Positions 62,520-64,000 of a stretch of DNA of 64,000 nucleotides are shown piece after piece. The stretch covers positions 2,294,001 through 2,358,000 of the forward strand of contig NZ_CP119992.1 of NCBI RefSeq assembly GCF_029338575.1, in the 5' to 3' direction. This DNA is from Halomarina halobia. Its GTDB lineage: Archaea; Halobacteriota; Halobacteria; Halobacteriales; Haloarculaceae. Every line of letters begins with the position of its first letter. Positions within the stretch are counted from its first letter, which is position 1. The notes below the pieces were generated by a model, which had not been told where the DNA came from, ran no database searches, and saw only the letters and a list, made by a program, of their open reading frames with translations. The translations under genes and the position numbers were made by a program.

Positions 62520-62690
62520 TCAGTAGTAGTAGAGGTCGATCCGGTGGCCGCAGTCGCAGCCGACCTCCCGTCCCCGGAGGCGGCGCTTCGCTCCGGCGTC
62601 GTCGGGTTCGGCCTCCACGACCGCGGTACAGTTCGGACAGCGGACGGAGACGATCGGAGACACGACGCGTCGAAGGCCGCGGTCGGGCAT
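62520..62690 (-). CDS. Small double-CxxC zinc protein, 56 aa
   Basis: ATG 62688-62690 to TGA 62520-62522. The protein has SVRCPNCTAVVEAEPDD, then GREVGCDCGHRIDLYYY. The CPNC and CDCGH knuckles fit one zinc ribbon. Such very small zinc proteins are common in haloarchaea and often unannotated. It is divergent from the adenosyltransferase gene. Confidence 0.75.
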   Translation of the reverse strand: MPDRGLRRVVSPIVSVRCPNCTAVVEAEPDDAGAKRRLRGREVGCDCGHRIDLYYY

Positions 62691-62802
62691 AGTTACGCGA
62701 TTCGTAACCGACGACAGTCACGGTTATCCGCTCCGTTACGCGGCGGGGGCAGTCGGTACTCTCATCCCGACCCTCACCGTACCCTCTCGAACCCGAACGA
62801 TC

Positions 62803-63501
62803 ATGACCGACGACCCGGACACCGACGCCCGCGACGCGCGGCTCGACGCCACCCCCGGACGGGGCGTCACGCCCGAAGCACGGACCATTGACCCCGCCGC
62901 CCCCGAAGAGTTCGGCCTGGTGCAGGTCTGGTGGGGCGACGGGAAGGGGAAGACGACCGCCGCCCTCGGGATGGGGATGCGCGCGGTCGGCCACGGCTAC
63001 CGCGTTCACCTGCTCCAGTTCATGAAGGGTGGCGCGTCGAGCGTCGAGGCCGTCCGCGGCGAGTACAACGCCATCGCCGCCCTTCCCGGGTTCTCCTACG
63101 AGAACGCGGGTCACTACGGCTGGCACGCGATGAACGACGGGAGCGCGGACGAGGACCACGAGCGCGAGGCGCGAGCGGGCCTCGCGCGCGCGACCGACCT
63201 CGTCGAGGCGGCCCGCGACGCCGACCTCTCGCGGCCGCTCGACCCCGACGGGCCGCCGGAGGCGGGGGTCAACATGCTGATCCTGGACGAACTGCTCTAC
63301 GCCGCCGACCGCGGCCTCGTCTCGCCCGAGGCGGTCGTCGAACTCGTCGAGTCGAAGCCGGACGCGCTCGAACTCGTCCTCACCGGGAGCCACGCGCGAC
63401 CGGACTACCTCGCAGAGCGCGCCGACCTCGTGACGCGCGTCGCGAAGGAGAGACACCCCATCGACGCCGGGCAGCGCGCCCGGAAGGGGACGGAGTACTG
63501 A
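62803..63501 (+). CDS. cobO: Cob(I)yrinic acid a,c-diamide adenosyltransferase
   Basis: A 232-aa CobA/CobO/BtuR-type enzyme. An acidic, probably disordered N-terminus (about 35 residues) precedes VQVWWGDGKGKTTAALGMGMRA (P-loop), HLLQFMKGG, and LILDELLYAADRG as Walker B, with VLTGSHARPDYLAERADLVT later. It transfers the adenosyl group from ATP to Co(I) corrinoids. It is the last of the three corrinoid loci here. Confidence 0.93.
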   Translation: MTDDPDTDARDARLDATPGRGVTPEARTIDPAAPEEFGLVQVWWGDGKGKTTAALGMGMRAVGHGYRVHLLQFMKGGASSVEAVRGEYNAIAALPGFSYENAGHYGWHAMNDGSADEDHEREARAGLARATDLVEAARDADLSRPLDPDGPPEAGVNMLILDELLYAADRGLVSPEAVVELVESKPDALELVLTGSHARPDYLAERADLVTRVAKERHPIDAGQRARKGTEY

Positions 63502-63592
63502 CGGCCGGATCGGTCACAGCGGAGGAACGGGAGGGAGAAGAGAGGAGAGGGAAGCGGAGAGCGGGGGAGGCGATCCCGGAGTCCCCCGGGAA

Positions 63593-64000
63593 CTAGCCGA
63601 GGACGTATTCGAGCGCGGGGTAGCGCTCGATGAGCGCCTCGCCGTCGATCTCGTAGCGCTCGATGAGCGCGTCGAGGCCGAGGATGCGGCCCGCGCCGAG
63701 GGCGGCCACGGTCAGGAACACGAGCATGTAGGCGAGGTCGCCGTTGACCAGGCCGTGGGCGACGTCCCAGTTCCCGAAGTAGAACGTGAGCATCATCAGC
63801 GCGCCGAAGAACGCCGCGAGACGGGTCAGCGCGCCCACGATGAGCCCGAGGCCGATGAGTAGCTCGCCCCACGGGACGGCGAGGTTCGCGAACGCGACGA
63901 ACCAGTCGGTGGTGCCCATCCAGTAGAACAGCCCTTCGAGCGGGTTGCCGTTGGTGGCGGCGACGTTCAGGAGGTAGCCCTGTGCGCCGAACGGCTCGGC
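63593..64000 (-). CDS. DoxX-family protein, partial at the right edge
   Basis: The frame runs from the stop at 63593-63595 to the window edge with no break; the N-terminus lies beyond it. The visible 135 residues have WGELLIGLGLIVGALTRLAAFFGALMML and YMLVFLTVAALGAGRILGLD, which are DoxX helices. The internal ATG at 63919 is not the start because coding continues upstream (YLLNVAATNGNPLEGLFYW). It is a different DoxX subgroup from the one at 7244. Confidence 0.85.
   Translation of the reverse strand, partial: AEPFGAQGYLLNVAATNGNPLEGLFYWMGTTDWFVAFANLAVPWGELLIGLGLIVGALTRLAAFFGALMMLTFYFGNWDVAHGLVNGDLAYMLVFLTVAALGAGRILGLDALIERYEIDGEALIERYPALEYVLG

Overview
The window is a chromosomal segment of a haloarchaeon (class Halobacteria). 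The evidence is very high GC with strong third-position G/C, proteins rich in Asp and Glu, and archaeal core genes: ribosomal protein L15e, SUI1/aIF1-like factor, Rio2 kinase, NcsA, proteasome alpha and beta subunits, the cdrL-cdrS-ftsZ2 division locus, archaeal-type CobY and CobT, and a tRNA-Tyr with a C1-G72 acceptor pair. Tat-type signal peptides and Bat-type (bacterio-opsin activator) regulators point to the same group. No rRNA, CRISPR array, transposase or integrase was found.

Layout. 1-9.7 kb: small zinc-finger ORFs, a COG0523/CobW metallochaperone, a Cys-type formate dehydrogenase alpha subunit with mobA and yqeC (molybdenum cofactor theme), L15e, a DoxX protein and an ABC exporter. 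9.7-16.4 kb: a CPA2 antiporter fused to two USP domains, a glycosylation-site-rich surface protein, rio2, a lipoprotein, SUI1 and a thioesterase. 16.4-18.7 kb: a thiC interrupted by a frameshift, with palindromic sites around it. 18.7-25.9 kb: two tandem PAS/GAF/Bat-type regulators followed by two secreted hyperacidic repeat proteins. 26.4-34.1 kb: subtilase, DJ-1/PfpI, a winged-helix zinc-ribbon regulator, psmB-psmA, lipoate ligase-like gene, a 0.5-kb hairpin-rich non-coding element, endonuclease IV and a methyltransferase. 34.5-39.4 kb: NcsA, the cdrL-cdrS-ftsZ2 locus with an array of GTAAGAC sites, and tRNA-Tyr.

40.3-47.1 kb is a transport and stress locus: a tiny membrane protein overlapping an APC permease with USP domains, an Lrp-RCK regulator, TrkA coupled to a truncated TrkH-like protein, and small paralogous proteins. 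47.2-52.8 kb is a tightly overlapping cobamide nucleotide-loop operon (HAD phosphatase-like, cbiB, cobS, cobY, cobT, cobD, cbiZ). It is complemented by cbiA at 58.4 kb and a corrinoid adenosyltransferase at 62.8 kb, so late corrin assembly and cobinamide salvage are split over three loci. Between them lie a tungstate-binding lipoprotein, a two-gene winged-helix/TumE-like toxin-antitoxin candidate, and a related locus where the two parts are fused. The fused locus carries two tRNA-like minihelices. The window ends with a TrmB-like regulator, a TauE/SafE exporter with a small membrane partner, and a DoxX gene cut by the edge.

Most notable for follow-up: the fused winged-helix/TumE locus with tRNA-like folds (56.3-57.4 kb), the hairpin element at 31.8-32.3 kb, the GTAAGAC array at cdrS, a shared ATTTCGTATnGCGAAAT palindrome at five places, the frameshifted thiC, the hyperacidic protein pair with its triple palindromes, and the pore-less TrkH-like protein. 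Functions come from recognisable family motifs read by eye; all regulatory sites are inferences from symmetry and position.
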